From Prolixibacteraceae bacterium (GTDB lineage Bacteria > Bacteroidota > Bacteroidia > Bacteroidales > Prolixibacteraceae), in assembly GCA_003537645.1 (NCBI GenBank), contig DPRM01000100.1:1-55629 (forward strand): 55,629 nucleotides of DNA, written 5' to 3'. The position numbers were made by a program, and so were the translations under genes. Position 1 is the stretch's first letter; each line of letters starts with the position of its first letter. Positions 42,222-50,648 of this stretch are shown here, in pieces. Under the pieces are notes generated by a model. It saw only the letters and a list, made by a program, of their open reading frames with translations, did not search any database and was not told where the DNA came from.

Positions 42222-43235
42222 TTAAAAACTTTTCAGCCATGTAATCAAATTTGCATTTTTCAGCCAAATTGGATTTTCCTCTGGGATAACATCTACATAC
42301 GCTTTTTCTAAGGCTTCACGTTTTTGTTTGGAATCCGCCCTTGCATAAATCTCTGTAGTTTGAACAGATACATGCCCCAGTATGTCCCGGATGTATACCA
42401 GATTGACTCCTGCCTGGAGTAAATGCATGGCTTTTGAATGCCTGAGAGAATGGCAACTAATTCCATCAGGAATAAGCGACTCATCTATTTTCATAGCTTT
42501 TTCTGCATATTTTTTAACGATGTAATTGATTCCCGACCGGGTAAGTTTCTCTTTCCGGCTGTTAAAAAAAAGAGGGTACATATTTGCGAATGTTTCATTT
42601 AACCGATTTTCCTTTAAATAGTTTTTGAGAAGATCCGTTTGGGCATCCAGCATTGGAACCAGTCTTACTTTGTTCCCTTTTCCAATAATCTTTATCGTTG
42701 CAGGTTTATTAAGCCTTAAATCAGATGGGGCTAAATCAATTATTTCCTGTACCCGTGCACCCGAATCATACATTAAGGAAAGAAGGGCAAGGTCGCGCCT
42801 GCCTTTCATTCTTGATGTATCAGGCTGTTGTAACAGCAGTTTTATCCCCTCGATGGTCAGGTAACTTATACTCTCCTTTTTGGTTTTCTTAAATTTGATG
42901 GAGAGAACCTTTTGGCATTCGTACAGGTAACCCAAACTTTCAAGCTGCAAATACCGATAAAAAGAATGGATAGCAGCTAATCGGCTGTTGCGTGTAGAGT
43001 TACTGCATTTTCGCTCCTTTTGAATCCAGTCAAGGAACTCTGTGATTGTAGTTTTTGTGATTTTATCGAGTGTAAGTTTTTCAATTTTTATTCTCTTTTT
43101 ATCCTGGATAAAATTTAGGAGCAAAACAAAAGTGTCCCGATAAGAAGCAATGGTATTGTTGCTTGCCCCTTTTTCATCTATCAGGTACCTTGCTATAAAA
43201 TCGGATATATACTTCGAAAAGTCAGTCGTTTTCAT
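42222..43235 (-). CDS. RIT tyrosine recombinase C (third of trio)
   Basis: 337-residue recombinase from the ATG at 43235, overlapping the previous gene by 14 bases. The N-terminal SAM-like core-binding domain is followed by box I YDSGARVQEIIDL (Arg), the pattern HSLRHSKAMHLLQAG (H-x-x-R) and the tyrosine in LGHVSVQTTEIYARAD. All catalytic residues of the family appear present. It is the shortest of the three and the last translated. RIT members are thought to act together in transposition; individual roles are unknown. Confidence 0.9.
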   Translation of the reverse strand: MKTTDFSKYISDFIARYLIDEKGASNNTIASYRDTFVLLLNFIQDKKRIKIEKLTLDKITKTTITEFLDWIQKERKCSNSTRNSRLAAIHSFYRYLQLESLGYLYECQKVLSIKFKKTKKESISYLTIEGIKLLLQQPDTSRMKGRRDLALLSLMYDSGARVQEIIDLAPSDLRLNKPATIKIIGKGNKVRLVPMLDAQTDLLKNYLKENRLNETFANMYPLFFNSRKEKLTRSGINYIVKKYAEKAMKIDESLIPDGISCHSLRHSKAMHLLQAGVNLVYIRDILGHVSVQTTEIYARADSKQKREALEKAYVDVIPEENPIWLKNANLITWLKSF

Positions 43236-44205
43236 AGTTACTAATTTTAGGGAACACATCTAAACATACCACATCTATTTTTTTGATTAATTCGGGATAC
43301 ATGTTTGCAGTTAACCTGACATAATGATTTGTAGCTTCCAGAGATTGATGCCCCAGATAGGTGGAAAGTACCGGTAAAGATGCATACAAATCAATTCCCG
43401 ATTCGGCCATATTTGCAAGTGCCGTTATTGCAAATGTATGCCTCAAGTCATGGATACGGGGCGCCTGTTTCCCTTTAAAACCAGTAACATCTGCCTTCTT
43501 CAGGCATGTTTTAAACCATGACCTTATACTGGGGCCACATTTGTCCCCGTTAAGCTTGACAAAAAAGTAACCGGATTTTATTTCCCCGAGAGGAAGATGA
43601 TCCCGGTACTGTAAATAATCCCTGCAAACAGATGCTAAAGATTTTGATATAGGTATTATCCTTTCTTTTTCGTTTTTGGAATCCTTTATTTGTATAAAAC
43701 CGTCATTTAGGTTAACGTCTTCATCTTTTAATATCAGGGCTTCGCTTATGCGCAGTCCGGTAGCATAAAGAAGCCGGAGCAGCACAGGCATGCAAAATAT
43801 CACAGATGCCGGATTAATCGTCTCTAAGATTAAGCTGTCACAGGCTTTAAAAATCGCATCAATTTCATTACGTGTAAAAATGTATGGGACAAAAGTATTT
43901 TTAGGGTGATGCGGTAGTTTCGGAATATAAGATCGGATACCTAAATCCAGAAGGTATGAAGAAAATTGAGCGAGGATTCTTATCCTGTTATATCGATAGG
44001 TTCCGGACTCATGTGGTCTTTTTTCGCCCCAAATTGATGCAAATTCTTTGGTAATGCCTGTTGCAGTTTCTTCCCTTTGTTCTGCCAGCCGGTCAATTTG
44101 GTGTAAGATAACAGAGCCTGTCGAATATTTAAAGCCAAGTGCCCTTTTCATCTCAACAAATTGCTTTATATACAGACCGTACATACTGTTATAACTTTTA
44201 TCCAT
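43222..44205 (-). CDS. RIT tyrosine recombinase B (second of trio)
   Basis: 327-residue recombinase from the ATG at 44205, which overlaps the first recombinase by eight bases; the longer frame is less likely. Box I is YATGLRISEALIL, box II HDLRHTFAITALAN, and the nucleophile lies in LGHQSLEATNHYVRLT. The stretch between HxxR and the GH motif is longer than usual because of SGIDLYASLPVLS. The full catalytic set is present. Tight overlaps on both sides show one translationally coupled operon of three. Confidence 0.9.
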   Translation of the reverse strand: MDKSYNSMYGLYIKQFVEMKRALGFKYSTGSVILHQIDRLAEQREETATGITKEFASIWGEKRPHESGTYRYNRIRILAQFSSYLLDLGIRSYIPKLPHHPKNTFVPYIFTRNEIDAIFKACDSLILETINPASVIFCMPVLLRLLYATGLRISEALILKDEDVNLNDGFIQIKDSKNEKERIIPISKSLASVCRDYLQYRDHLPLGEIKSGYFFVKLNGDKCGPSIRSWFKTCLKKADVTGFKGKQAPRIHDLRHTFAITALANMAESGIDLYASLPVLSTYLGHQSLEATNHYVRLTANMYPELIKKIDVVCLDVFPKISNYEND

Positions 44206-45478
44206 AATAAAAAGCTCCTCCTTTTTGCATATAAAAATCAACTGGTACCAAGGGAACATCAAGCATACATTGCTTCATTGACTCAAGGTCGATCCGGAGA
44301 TAATATCTGGTAGATTCCGTATTACCATGTCCGAGGACTTCGGAGATTAACGGTAATACAGTATTTTTCTCCAACAACCTAAACCCCAGGCTGTGCCGTA
44401 AAGAATGAGGCCCGAACCTTCTTCCGTTAGTGTCAATCCCTGCTTTTCGAAATGCCCTTTGGACAACATGTGTAACTACATTGCTTGTCGTAAACCCCTC
44501 ACAGGGTGGTCTTGCGGTTAACAGCACGTAAGGTTCGTCCGATTGTATCCGGCCATATTTCAAATAATCGATAATGGCATTGCCAATATCAGGCAGCATG
44601 GGAAGTTCCAGTTCTTTTCCCGTTTTAAGCTGTTCAATCTTGATTGTACTGGTATCCCAAAACAGGTTCTCAAATTTCAAATTACAGATATCCGAAGCCC
44701 TTAACCCCAACCTCGCGGCGAGAAGAATAATCACATAATTACGTTTTCCAGTCGGGGTACTTCGGTCAACTGATTTAATAAGTTTTTCAACCTCTTCTTT
44801 TGAATAAGTGGAAGGCAGTTTTGGTTGCCTGACGGATTTGTATCGCGGAATCTTTTGTGAATAGTCTATCGTCAGGTATTTTTCCTCGAATACAAATTTC
44901 ATAAAGCCCCGGATTGTTGTAAGCAATGATGCCATCAGTGTTTTATTGGTCCCTTCCTTATGGGATACTTCGTTTATAAAATGAAGGATAAAGGTCAAAT
45001 CTATGCCACTGATGATTGTGACACTTTTTTTATTGCAATAATCCAAAAATTCGGAAAGGTTGCGGTGATAGCAGTGGAAGCGACATTTCGATAACCTCTT
45101 TTCTATCTTTTTATTGAGAAAATCTGTAATTATTGAACCTATCTCCCCTTTAAAAATAATCAGCTCTTTAACCGGTTGGCGAGGTACATTAATACATCTG
45201 GTCTCCTGGAAATCAGTTAACATTTTGATGCTGTTGAAAAAAAGCTTTTCGTTAGTTGAAAGTTCTTTTTTACTCCGGGTTCCAAATTTATGGCGAAGAA
45301 TTAGTTCCCCCACATCCGAATCATAACACTTAATCCCTTGCATGGACATGAAGTTCCGGGTTTGCTTCCAACATCGTCTGTAGTTCCCGACCGACTTTAA
45401 TGAATAATGAAGCTGTGATTCCAAATAATTTTCAGCGCCAATAATCAGCTCGTTAAAATCTTTGATTTGCTCATCCAT
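44198..45478 (-). CDS. RIT tyrosine recombinase A (first of trio)
   Basis: 426-residue recombinase, the largest of the trio because of an extended N-terminal region (about residues 1-130) not seen in the others. Box I is ARLGLRASDICNL, box II HSLRHSLGFRLLEK and the tyrosine lies in LGHGNTESTRYYLRID. It is the first gene of the RIT operon, and its promoter must lie in the 160 bases to the right, within the element end. Catalytic residues are complete, so the element may still be active. Confidence 0.9.
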   Translation of the reverse strand: MDEQIKDFNELIIGAENYLESQLHYSLKSVGNYRRCWKQTRNFMSMQGIKCYDSDVGELILRHKFGTRSKKELSTNEKLFFNSIKMLTDFQETRCINVPRQPVKELIIFKGEIGSIITDFLNKKIEKRLSKCRFHCYHRNLSEFLDYCNKKSVTIISGIDLTFILHFINEVSHKEGTNKTLMASLLTTIRGFMKFVFEEKYLTIDYSQKIPRYKSVRQPKLPSTYSKEEVEKLIKSVDRSTPTGKRNYVIILLAARLGLRASDICNLKFENLFWDTSTIKIEQLKTGKELELPMLPDIGNAIIDYLKYGRIQSDEPYVLLTARPPCEGFTTSNVVTHVVQRAFRKAGIDTNGRRFGPHSLRHSLGFRLLEKNTVLPLISEVLGHGNTESTRYYLRIDLESMKQCMLDVPLVPVDFYMQKGGAFYYG

Positions 45479-45681
45479 AATACCAATTAATTTAATTGTG
45501 AATAATTCATCTGTCGGAGGATAATTTCCGAAAAATTAATTGGCAATTGATTGAAGGTGTTACCCTAAAAGAAAAGTCCTTTTATTCACCTTGATATTTT
45601 TAATGTAAAGTAATTGATCTATAATGACCTGAATTACTGAATTTAAGGCAAATTGCTATGCATAAATATTGACTCGACATA

Positions 45682-45999
45682 ATGCGATAAGATGATGGAA
45701 CAGGCATTGGCTTTTAAAGCGGTTTGCATTATTATTCTAACATCTACAACTGTACTAGACAAACCGCCCATTGAAATCAAGGAATAACCCAGCACTTTGT
45801 TATTCCGGTTCAGGCAGAGCATATAGAAATATTCCCGATGCTCCAAACTGGGATAGATATTTTTTAATATATCGTAAGCCTCGTGAGAAGATACAATCTT
45901 ATCCATTTCAGAAGGTTTCACACGTGTTGAATACTTGATTTCGATTTCTGCCAGATTAGATTGGCAAACCTGATCCTGAGTAAATAAATTCTTTTGCAT
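45682..45999 (-). pseudogene. radC: radC, 5' fragment truncated by the RIT-type element
   Basis: From the ATG at 45999 the reading frame gives a RadC N-terminal part: AEIEIKYSTRVKPSEMDKIV, YFYMLCLNRNNKVLGYSLIS, and ANACSIILSH, where homology stops at 45682. The frame then continues 12 codons into the inserted element (YVESIFMHSNLP) and ends at 45643. The missing continuation NHPSGNLTPS is found at 41946-42104. RadC-like proteins are frequent ICE passengers with an MPN metallopeptidase fold and unclear function. Without the HxHP motif this fragment should be inactive. Confidence 0.88.
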
Positions 46000-46105
46000 T
46001 TTTTTCGCTGCTGCCTTACAGACTTTTTTTGGCATGTGGCTCGCCAGTTAATTTTGAGCCAATACCATTGAGCAGACCGGATTCTAGTCAACGGGCGAAT
46101 GTCCT

Positions 46106-46159
46106 AAAACCTGCTGTTCCCTGAGTAGCCGAAAGGCGTATCGAAGGGCGGCAGGTTTT
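46106..46159. repeat. Dispersed palindromic repeat with terminator shape
   Basis: AAAACCTGC (46106-46114) pairs with GCAGGTTTT (46151-46159). The loop contains TTCCCTGAGTAGCCGAAAGG and CGTATCGAAGGG, a wording I recall as a common intergenic repeat in Bacteroidota. A T-run follows on the plus strand. The rest of 46000-46297 shows no gene. Confidence 0.55.
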
Positions 46160-46297
46160 TGACCGAGTGCGAAGCAATTTTTTGATTCCATCAGGAGCAC
46201 GAAAAATCCCTTTACTTTTCCGGGATGCGCAAATAACTTTGGAGAAAAAATTGAGTGTGAGTAGTACCTCTTTTGATTGATTGGCAGGCAAAAAAGA

Positions 46298-46326
46298 AAC
46301 CCTAAAACTTTTCAGGTTTTAGGGTT
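46298..46326 (-). terminator. Terminator of the TAC operon
   Basis: Perfect 11-base stem AACCCTAAAAC (46298-46308) with its complement at 46316-46326. The A-run to its left gives a T-run on the minus strand, about 30 bases after the SecB-like stop. Confidence 0.82.
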
Positions 46327-46357
46327 CATATCTTTCATTAAAAGCTATATGTGTTCG

Positions 46358-46792
46358 CTACACTTCGTTTTGTTTTTTAGTAACAAAAGCCGATGGATTT
46401 ACAATTGGCATATACACATTATGCATAAATGTTCCTTTAAAACTGGAGAACATGATTCCCCGGGTCGTTGAAAGTGAAATGGAATTTAATGTGACAATGA
46501 ACTGATCAGGTAGATTAACCTGATTCGAATTGGCAACCATAAAATCCTGAAAATTCTCAACGAAGAAAATACAACTGGTTTTGATCGAGGCATGACATTG
46601 CTTGTCTTCTTCATGAATTAAATCAACAGAAGTAACCACAATCACCAATTTTTCATCGTTATTGATCCGCTGCTCAATATTGATGTTGAAATTATAGGTT
46701 CTTTCCAGATTTAGCGGAATCTGCGGGTTGTTCAAATTGATTTCCAACAATTCAATACCCTTTATCTGAAAGTTGACATTCACTTGTTCCAT
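46358..46792 (-). CDS. SecB-like chaperone of a toxin-antitoxin-chaperone module
   Basis: 144-residue soluble protein with the strand pattern of SecB: INDE-KLVIVVTSVDLI-type strands, SCIFFVENFQDFM, and the C-terminal part SLSTTRGIMFSSFKGTFMHN followed by VYMPIVNPSAF, which matches the helix and final strand of SecB. It is encoded ten bases after an antitoxin-like HTH gene. In TAC modules such a chaperone folds and protects the antitoxin, so its loss frees the toxin. The low identity to canonical SecB and the context make a dedicated TAC chaperone much more likely than the housekeeping export factor. Confidence 0.75.
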   Translation of the reverse strand: MEQVNVNFQIKGIELLEINLNNPQIPLNLERTYNFNINIEQRINNDEKLVIVVTSVDLIHEEDKQCHASIKTSCIFFVENFQDFMVANSNQVNLPDQFIVTLNSISLSTTRGIMFSSFKGTFMHNVYMPIVNPSAFVTKKQNEV

Positions 46793-46802
46793 ATCTTAAA
46801 AT

Positions 46803-47225
46803 TTAGCAACTTCCCTGATTATTAACTTCCCAGGCTGCATAAGGATAGTTATGCTTCGGTTCATTCATTATATCTAAACATTCTACAGTATTTACCTTTT
46901 GTGTCAGGTTGTAATGAAAATGCAGAACCTGTTCTCTTTGTTTTTCTTCAACATTTACCAACTTGATCCCCAACTTATCTTCTAACTCAAAAAGGGTGTC
47001 TGATTCGAAATTATTCGTGCCGCTTAACCACCGGGTGATAACCGAAGGCTGTTTGTTCATTTCTCGTGCCAAATCACCTTTTTTCCAGCCTTTTGCAAGC
47101 ATGGCATCTTCAATTTTCACGGCAAGCATCATTCGCTTGTCGCACTTAATTTGCTCTTTTGGATCAATTTCAGATAAAATACTCTCTAAAATCGGACTTG
47201 AATATTCTCTTGCTTTTTTACTCAT
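46803..47225 (-). CDS. HTH (Xre/HigA-type) antitoxin with C-terminal addiction tail
   Basis: 140-residue protein. The helix-turn-helix spans about residues 30-90 (KIEDAMLAKGWKKGDLAREM, then QPSVITRWLSGTNNFESDTL). The extra C-terminal tail (about 95-140) ends in NYPYAAWEVNNQGSC and is hydrophobic and aromatic. This fits the chaperone addiction (ChAD) segment that makes TAC antitoxins depend on their SecB-like partner. It overlaps the toxin gene by eight bases and precedes the chaperone gene by ten. It should bind and repress its own promoter. Confidence 0.8.
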   Translation of the reverse strand: MSKKAREYSSPILESILSEIDPKEQIKCDKRMMLAVKIEDAMLAKGWKKGDLAREMNKQPSVITRWLSGTNNFESDTLFELEDKLGIKLVNVEEKQREQVLHFHYNLTQKVNTVECLDIMNEPKHNYPYAAWEVNNQGSC

Positions 47226-47712
47226 CTTCGTTAAATTCTAATTCGCCTAAAAGTTCTATTCCTTCGCTCGAAAAGAATATTTCATGATCTTTTATTCGGC
47301 TGGTTATTTTTTGAGAAACCGTTCTTAATAAATAGTTTTCTTCTGTAAGTTTTTCATTTTCCTGAAATGCACTTATCGTTTTTGGTTTTTGGCCTCCACC
47401 ACCAAGTATGATAATTGAATTCCCGTATCGAATACAATATAATCGTAGATTACTGTTGGGCAGATCGAACAAGGCACAGACACCGTCTCCCGGAATTCCT
47501 TCATCCATCTTGAAGAAACTTTGTCGTGCACCGAATTTTTTGTTTATGGATTGAATGCGTAAAACCAGGTCTGAAATTTCATGTTTAAATAAAATTGAGT
47601 TTTCTTCAAGAAAACGATCGAACAGGGTTCTTTGTTCATCATCAACGAAAATAGAATACACACTACACTTGTTTCCATTGAATTCCTTTAATTTTATAAT
47701 CTCAAATTTCAT
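47218..47712 (-). CDS. HigB-like toxin of the TAC module
   Basis: 164-residue soluble protein. The region FLEENSILFKHEISDLVLRI (near 35-55), then GARQSFFKMDEGIPGDGVCA and LRLYCIRYGNSIIILGGGGQK fits a RelE/HigB-type ribosome-dependent RNase fold as found in Bacteroidota, where the central strand LRLYCIRYGN is typical. It ends with ELEFNEDE. It lies first in the three-gene module, and toxin-first order is usual for HigBA. Activity is predicted from context and fold pattern; I cannot point to proven catalytic residues. Confidence 0.72.
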   Translation of the reverse strand: MKFEIIKLKEFNGNKCSVYSIFVDDEQRTLFDRFLEENSILFKHEISDLVLRIQSINKKFGARQSFFKMDEGIPGDGVCALFDLPNSNLRLYCIRYGNSIIILGGGGQKPKTISAFQENEKLTEENYLLRTVSQKITSRIKDHEIFFSSEGIELLGELEFNEDE

Positions 47713-47722
47713 TGACAGGTTG

Positions 47723-47730
47723 CAAAAGTA
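47723..47730 (-). promoter_or_regulatory. Minus-strand -7 element TACTTTTG for the TAC operon
   Basis: The minus strand reads TACTTTTG, matching TAnnTTTG, 11-18 bases before the toxin ATG at 47712. This implies a very short leader. A matching -33 element is not clear. Confidence 0.4.
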
Positions 47731-47826
47731 TGAATTTTACTTATATGTGAAATTTATTTTACTATTTTTTTCAAGCCTATTAACAAATACCCGACTTTGC
47801 CTTTTATTTTTCTTGTTTTAAACCTC

Positions 47827-49209
47827 CTATTTCACTTCCGGCTCCGCCGCCAGGTTCATTGCATCTTCGGTTTGGTAGGCCGGGCTGGCACTATTCGTTT
47901 CTTTTGGTTTGGGTTCAAAAGCTTCCTTCAACACGGCCTGCATCAGCATTTGGGCGTGCTGCTCGCTTTGGGCAATTTCAGTCTCCAATGTCCGGCACTT
48001 TTCCATCAGGGATTCCACTTTTTGAACAATGGCTTTTTGCTCTTCGAGTGAAGGAAATGGAATTATCGTACTTCTAAATTGGTCGTTAGTAATACTTGGT
48101 GAATTAAACCCATCCATAAATCCCATATAAATGTCCTCAATATATTTCGAGAGAAGTAGCCAAAAAACAAACTTATTTTCAATAATTAAGCAGTCAAATA
48201 CGGCAAAACCAGTTGAACCAATGTAGTTATCACGATCATCTTCAACAATTGCAAGATTATGTAGATATGGTCTGACAAGCGAATACATTATATTCCCCTT
48301 TTTCAATACTCTTCGAGCTCTTGACGACAATTGATTAACTGGCAAAAGCTTAGGCTCACGAATTTTTTGCCTTTTATTATCGATGGCATCAATGTCAACG
48401 TAATTTATTAATTCAGATGAAGCCAACTCATTATGGATATTAAAATTTTCAGAAGCCATAATAATCTCGCCTAACCGACACCAAACCCAACCTTCCGGCA
48501 GTTCAAAGGGGATTTCATTTTCGGAAATGGGTGGTAATGGTTTTTCCTTTTTGATTTTTCCTTCTTTAATCAGTTTGGCTTTTTCGGCTTTAATCCGTTT
48601 GAGCAGTTCGCTGGCTGACTCTGCATCTGGGTGTAACTTGCGCCAATCTTCCGTCAGTTTGCCTTGTATGGCTTCTTGCAGAATGGATTTTTTAAGCTGG
48701 GAAAGAAGACTTTCATTGGAAGTTTGCAAATCAATTTCCCGGCCTAAATTTTGAATTTTGTTAAAAGCGATCAATCGTTTTTTTTGAGTATCGAGGGATG
48801 GAAGAACAATTTCTATGTTTGCCAGATTTGAAAAGTATAAACGCTTTCGAACCGCACCTGAAGCATTTTTTTCAATCGCTTCAATCCCTTCATCACTTTT
48901 TAATAAATACAATAAGTATTCAGGGATGATTTTATCAGAACATGAAAACACGACATAGTCAGGACTAACTATTCCAATATGTTCGTCTTCAAATGCATAA
49001 CCAATTGAGCCCACGTTGACCCTCATTGGATTGTAAGCAAACCAGCCCTTTTTAATTAATTTGTACCTGCTTAAATCTGCTATTCGTTGTGCTCTTGATA
49101 TATGCAAACCTATATCATTACTAACTCCAATGAGATCAAGATTATCACCATCAGGCTTATTTATGGTTTTCTTCTGCTCGAATAGAATAAATCCTAATTT
49201 CACTTTCAT
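47827..49209 (-). CDS. hsdS: Type I restriction specificity subunit HsdS
   Basis: 460-residue DNA-recognition subunit. The first target recognition domain occupies about residues 1-150 (INKPDGDNLDLIGVSNDIGL). A conserved helical spacer follows (LLSQLKKSILQEAIQGKLTE). The second domain runs from about 235 (FELPEGWVWCRLGEI) to 400, and then comes the distal helix (LEEQKAIVQKVESLMEKCRT). The first domain starts abruptly compared with many HsdS proteins, but both domains seem complete. It overlaps hsdM by four bases. It sets the bipartite target sequence of the system, which cannot be read here. Confidence 0.93.
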   Translation of the reverse strand: MKVKLGFILFEQKKTINKPDGDNLDLIGVSNDIGLHISRAQRIADLSRYKLIKKGWFAYNPMRVNVGSIGYAFEDEHIGIVSPDYVVFSCSDKIIPEYLLYLLKSDEGIEAIEKNASGAVRKRLYFSNLANIEIVLPSLDTQKKRLIAFNKIQNLGREIDLQTSNESLLSQLKKSILQEAIQGKLTEDWRKLHPDAESASELLKRIKAEKAKLIKEGKIKKEKPLPPISENEIPFELPEGWVWCRLGEIIMASENFNIHNELASSELINYVDIDAIDNKRQKIREPKLLPVNQLSSRARRVLKKGNIMYSLVRPYLHNLAIVEDDRDNYIGSTGFAVFDCLIIENKFVFWLLLSKYIEDIYMGFMDGFNSPSITNDQFRSTIIPFPSLEEQKAIVQKVESLMEKCRTLETEIAQSEQHAQMLMQAVLKEAFEPKPKETNSASPAYQTEDAMNLAAEPEVK

Positions 49210-50648
49210 TGTAATAACTCATTTTTAAGATCCATAATAAGTTTCTTAATTTCAGAATGTTGGTCAAGCATCAATTCTAAAATATCCTTTGGTGTACTGT
49301 GTTTTCTTTTCGCCACTTCATTATTCGGATTCTTAATATCCAAATCCCAATCCTTTAAATCAGTTGCCTTCACCTTCCAGGCTACATCGCTTTCCTCACG
49401 GTTGTTCCACCACTCAACAATTGGTTGAAACTCGTCAAACTGAATGGGTTTTAGTTTCGAGTAGCTTTTTTGTCCTTCGGGCAAACGGTGCTCATAATAC
49501 CAGATTTCGCGGGTTGGGTTGCCTTTTTCGAAAAACAACAGATTGGTGCTTACCGTAGCCGGGAAAAAGGTGCTTTGTGGCAAGCGGATAATGGTGTGCA
49601 GGTTGGTATCGGTCAGTAGTTTTTCGCGGATACGTGCTTTTACGCCATCGCCGGTAATGGAGCCGTCGGGCAAAACAATGGCGCAACGCCCCGTGGGTTT
49701 CAGGAGTTGCATCATTAAAACCACAAACAAATCGGCCGATTCCTTGCACCGGAATGTTGCTGGAAAGTTGGTTTCCACCCCATCGGCAATGCTGGCGCCA
49801 AACGGCGGATTGGCCAATATAACATCGACCTGATCTTTTTTGCCAATCGAGTTATATTCCTTTTTCAGGCTATCCACATAATGGTAATCGGGAACGTCCA
49901 TTTCGTGCAAAATCAGGTTAGTCAGGCCCAACACATAAGCCACCGGTTTTAATTCCCAGCCGGTAATGCTTTTTTGCAGAATATGTTCGTCGTCAACGGT
50001 TTTTACATAGTTTGCCCGCATGTGATCGATGGCCGCGGTGAGAAATCCTCCGGTTCCGGCTGCCGGGTCCAACACTTTTTCGCCCAATTTTGGGTCGGTC
50101 ATTTGGGTCATGAGTTGGGTAACTGCCCGTGGCGTGTAATATTCGCCCTTGTTACCGGCGTCGCGTAATTCCTGCAAAATGCTTTCGTAAATATTCCCGA
50201 AAATGTGCTTGTCGTCCGAGTTGTTGAAGTCGATCTCATTCAGCTTGTTAATCACCTTTCGCATTTCGTAGCCCGACTTCATGTAGTTATTCGAGCCATC
50301 GAATACTTCCTTCACAATAGCTGCACGTTTAGGGTTGGTAATGCTCGTCAGGTTTCGAAGCGATGCGAAAAGACCTTTGTCGTTTTCGGCATTGTTGTCG
50401 ATAAACGCTAATAATTCATCGCCGGTAATACCTTCCGGATTGGTTGCCCAGGTGCGCCATTGGAATTTTTCAGGAATAACCGACACGTAGTTATCTTTCA
50501 AAACTTCCAGTTCCTGATCCTTGTCGTCGATAATCTTCAAAAACAACATCCATCCCAATTGTTCCAACCGTTGCGCGTCACCCGATATTCCACGGTCCTG
50601 ACGCATTATATTCCTTATGCTGCTTATCACAGCGCCTACATTTGCCAT
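49206..50648 (-). CDS. hsdM: Type I restriction modification methylase HsdM
   Basis: 480-residue N6-adenine methylase. The N-terminal helical domain (about 1-140) is followed by the SAM motif VLDPAAGTGGFLTAAIDHM near residue 195 and the catalytic motif VILANPPFGASIADG (NPPF) near 280. The middle has GEYYTPRAVTQLMTQ, the usual HsdM segment. It starts one base after the hsdR stop and overlaps hsdS, giving an R-M-S operon. It methylates the host copy of the target together with HsdS. Confidence 0.95.
   Translation of the reverse strand: MANVGAVISSIRNIMRQDRGISGDAQRLEQLGWMLFLKIIDDKDQELEVLKDNYVSVIPEKFQWRTWATNPEGITGDELLAFIDNNAENDKGLFASLRNLTSITNPKRAAIVKEVFDGSNNYMKSGYEMRKVINKLNEIDFNNSDDKHIFGNIYESILQELRDAGNKGEYYTPRAVTQLMTQMTDPKLGEKVLDPAAGTGGFLTAAIDHMRANYVKTVDDEHILQKSITGWELKPVAYVLGLTNLILHEMDVPDYHYVDSLKKEYNSIGKKDQVDVILANPPFGASIADGVETNFPATFRCKESADLFVVLMMQLLKPTGRCAIVLPDGSITGDGVKARIREKLLTDTNLHTIIRLPQSTFFPATVSTNLLFFEKGNPTREIWYYEHRLPEGQKSYSKLKPIQFDEFQPIVEWWNNREESDVAWKVKATDLKDWDLDIKNPNNEVAKRKHSTPKDILELMLDQHSEIKKLIMDLKNELLQ

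Larger units (their letters stand above)
42105..45681. mobile_element. RIT-type element: trio of tyrosine recombinases inserted in radC
   Basis: About 3.6 kb lies between the two halves of radC, so the limits are defined by loss of radC homology (plus or minus a few bases). It holds three overlapping minus-strand tyrosine recombinase genes, the signature of recombinase-in-trio (RIT) elements, and nothing else. The left end has a perfect hairpin TTTATGGA-6-TCCATAAA at 42108-42129 directly at the breakpoint and an inverted pair TATGCAAAGTAAT/ATTACTTTGCATA (about 42154 and 42203). AGCAATTT near 42188 is repeated in inverse orientation near 45646. No clear target duplication is seen. Confidence 0.82.

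Noticed and set aside
42222..45478. Three separate ICE integrases
   Set aside because: Their overlapping trio order and position inside split radC fit one RIT-type element rather than ICE integration genes.
46358..46792. Housekeeping SecB export chaperone
   Set aside because: Low resemblance to canonical SecB and co-transcription with a toxin-antitoxin pair point to a dedicated TAC chaperone.
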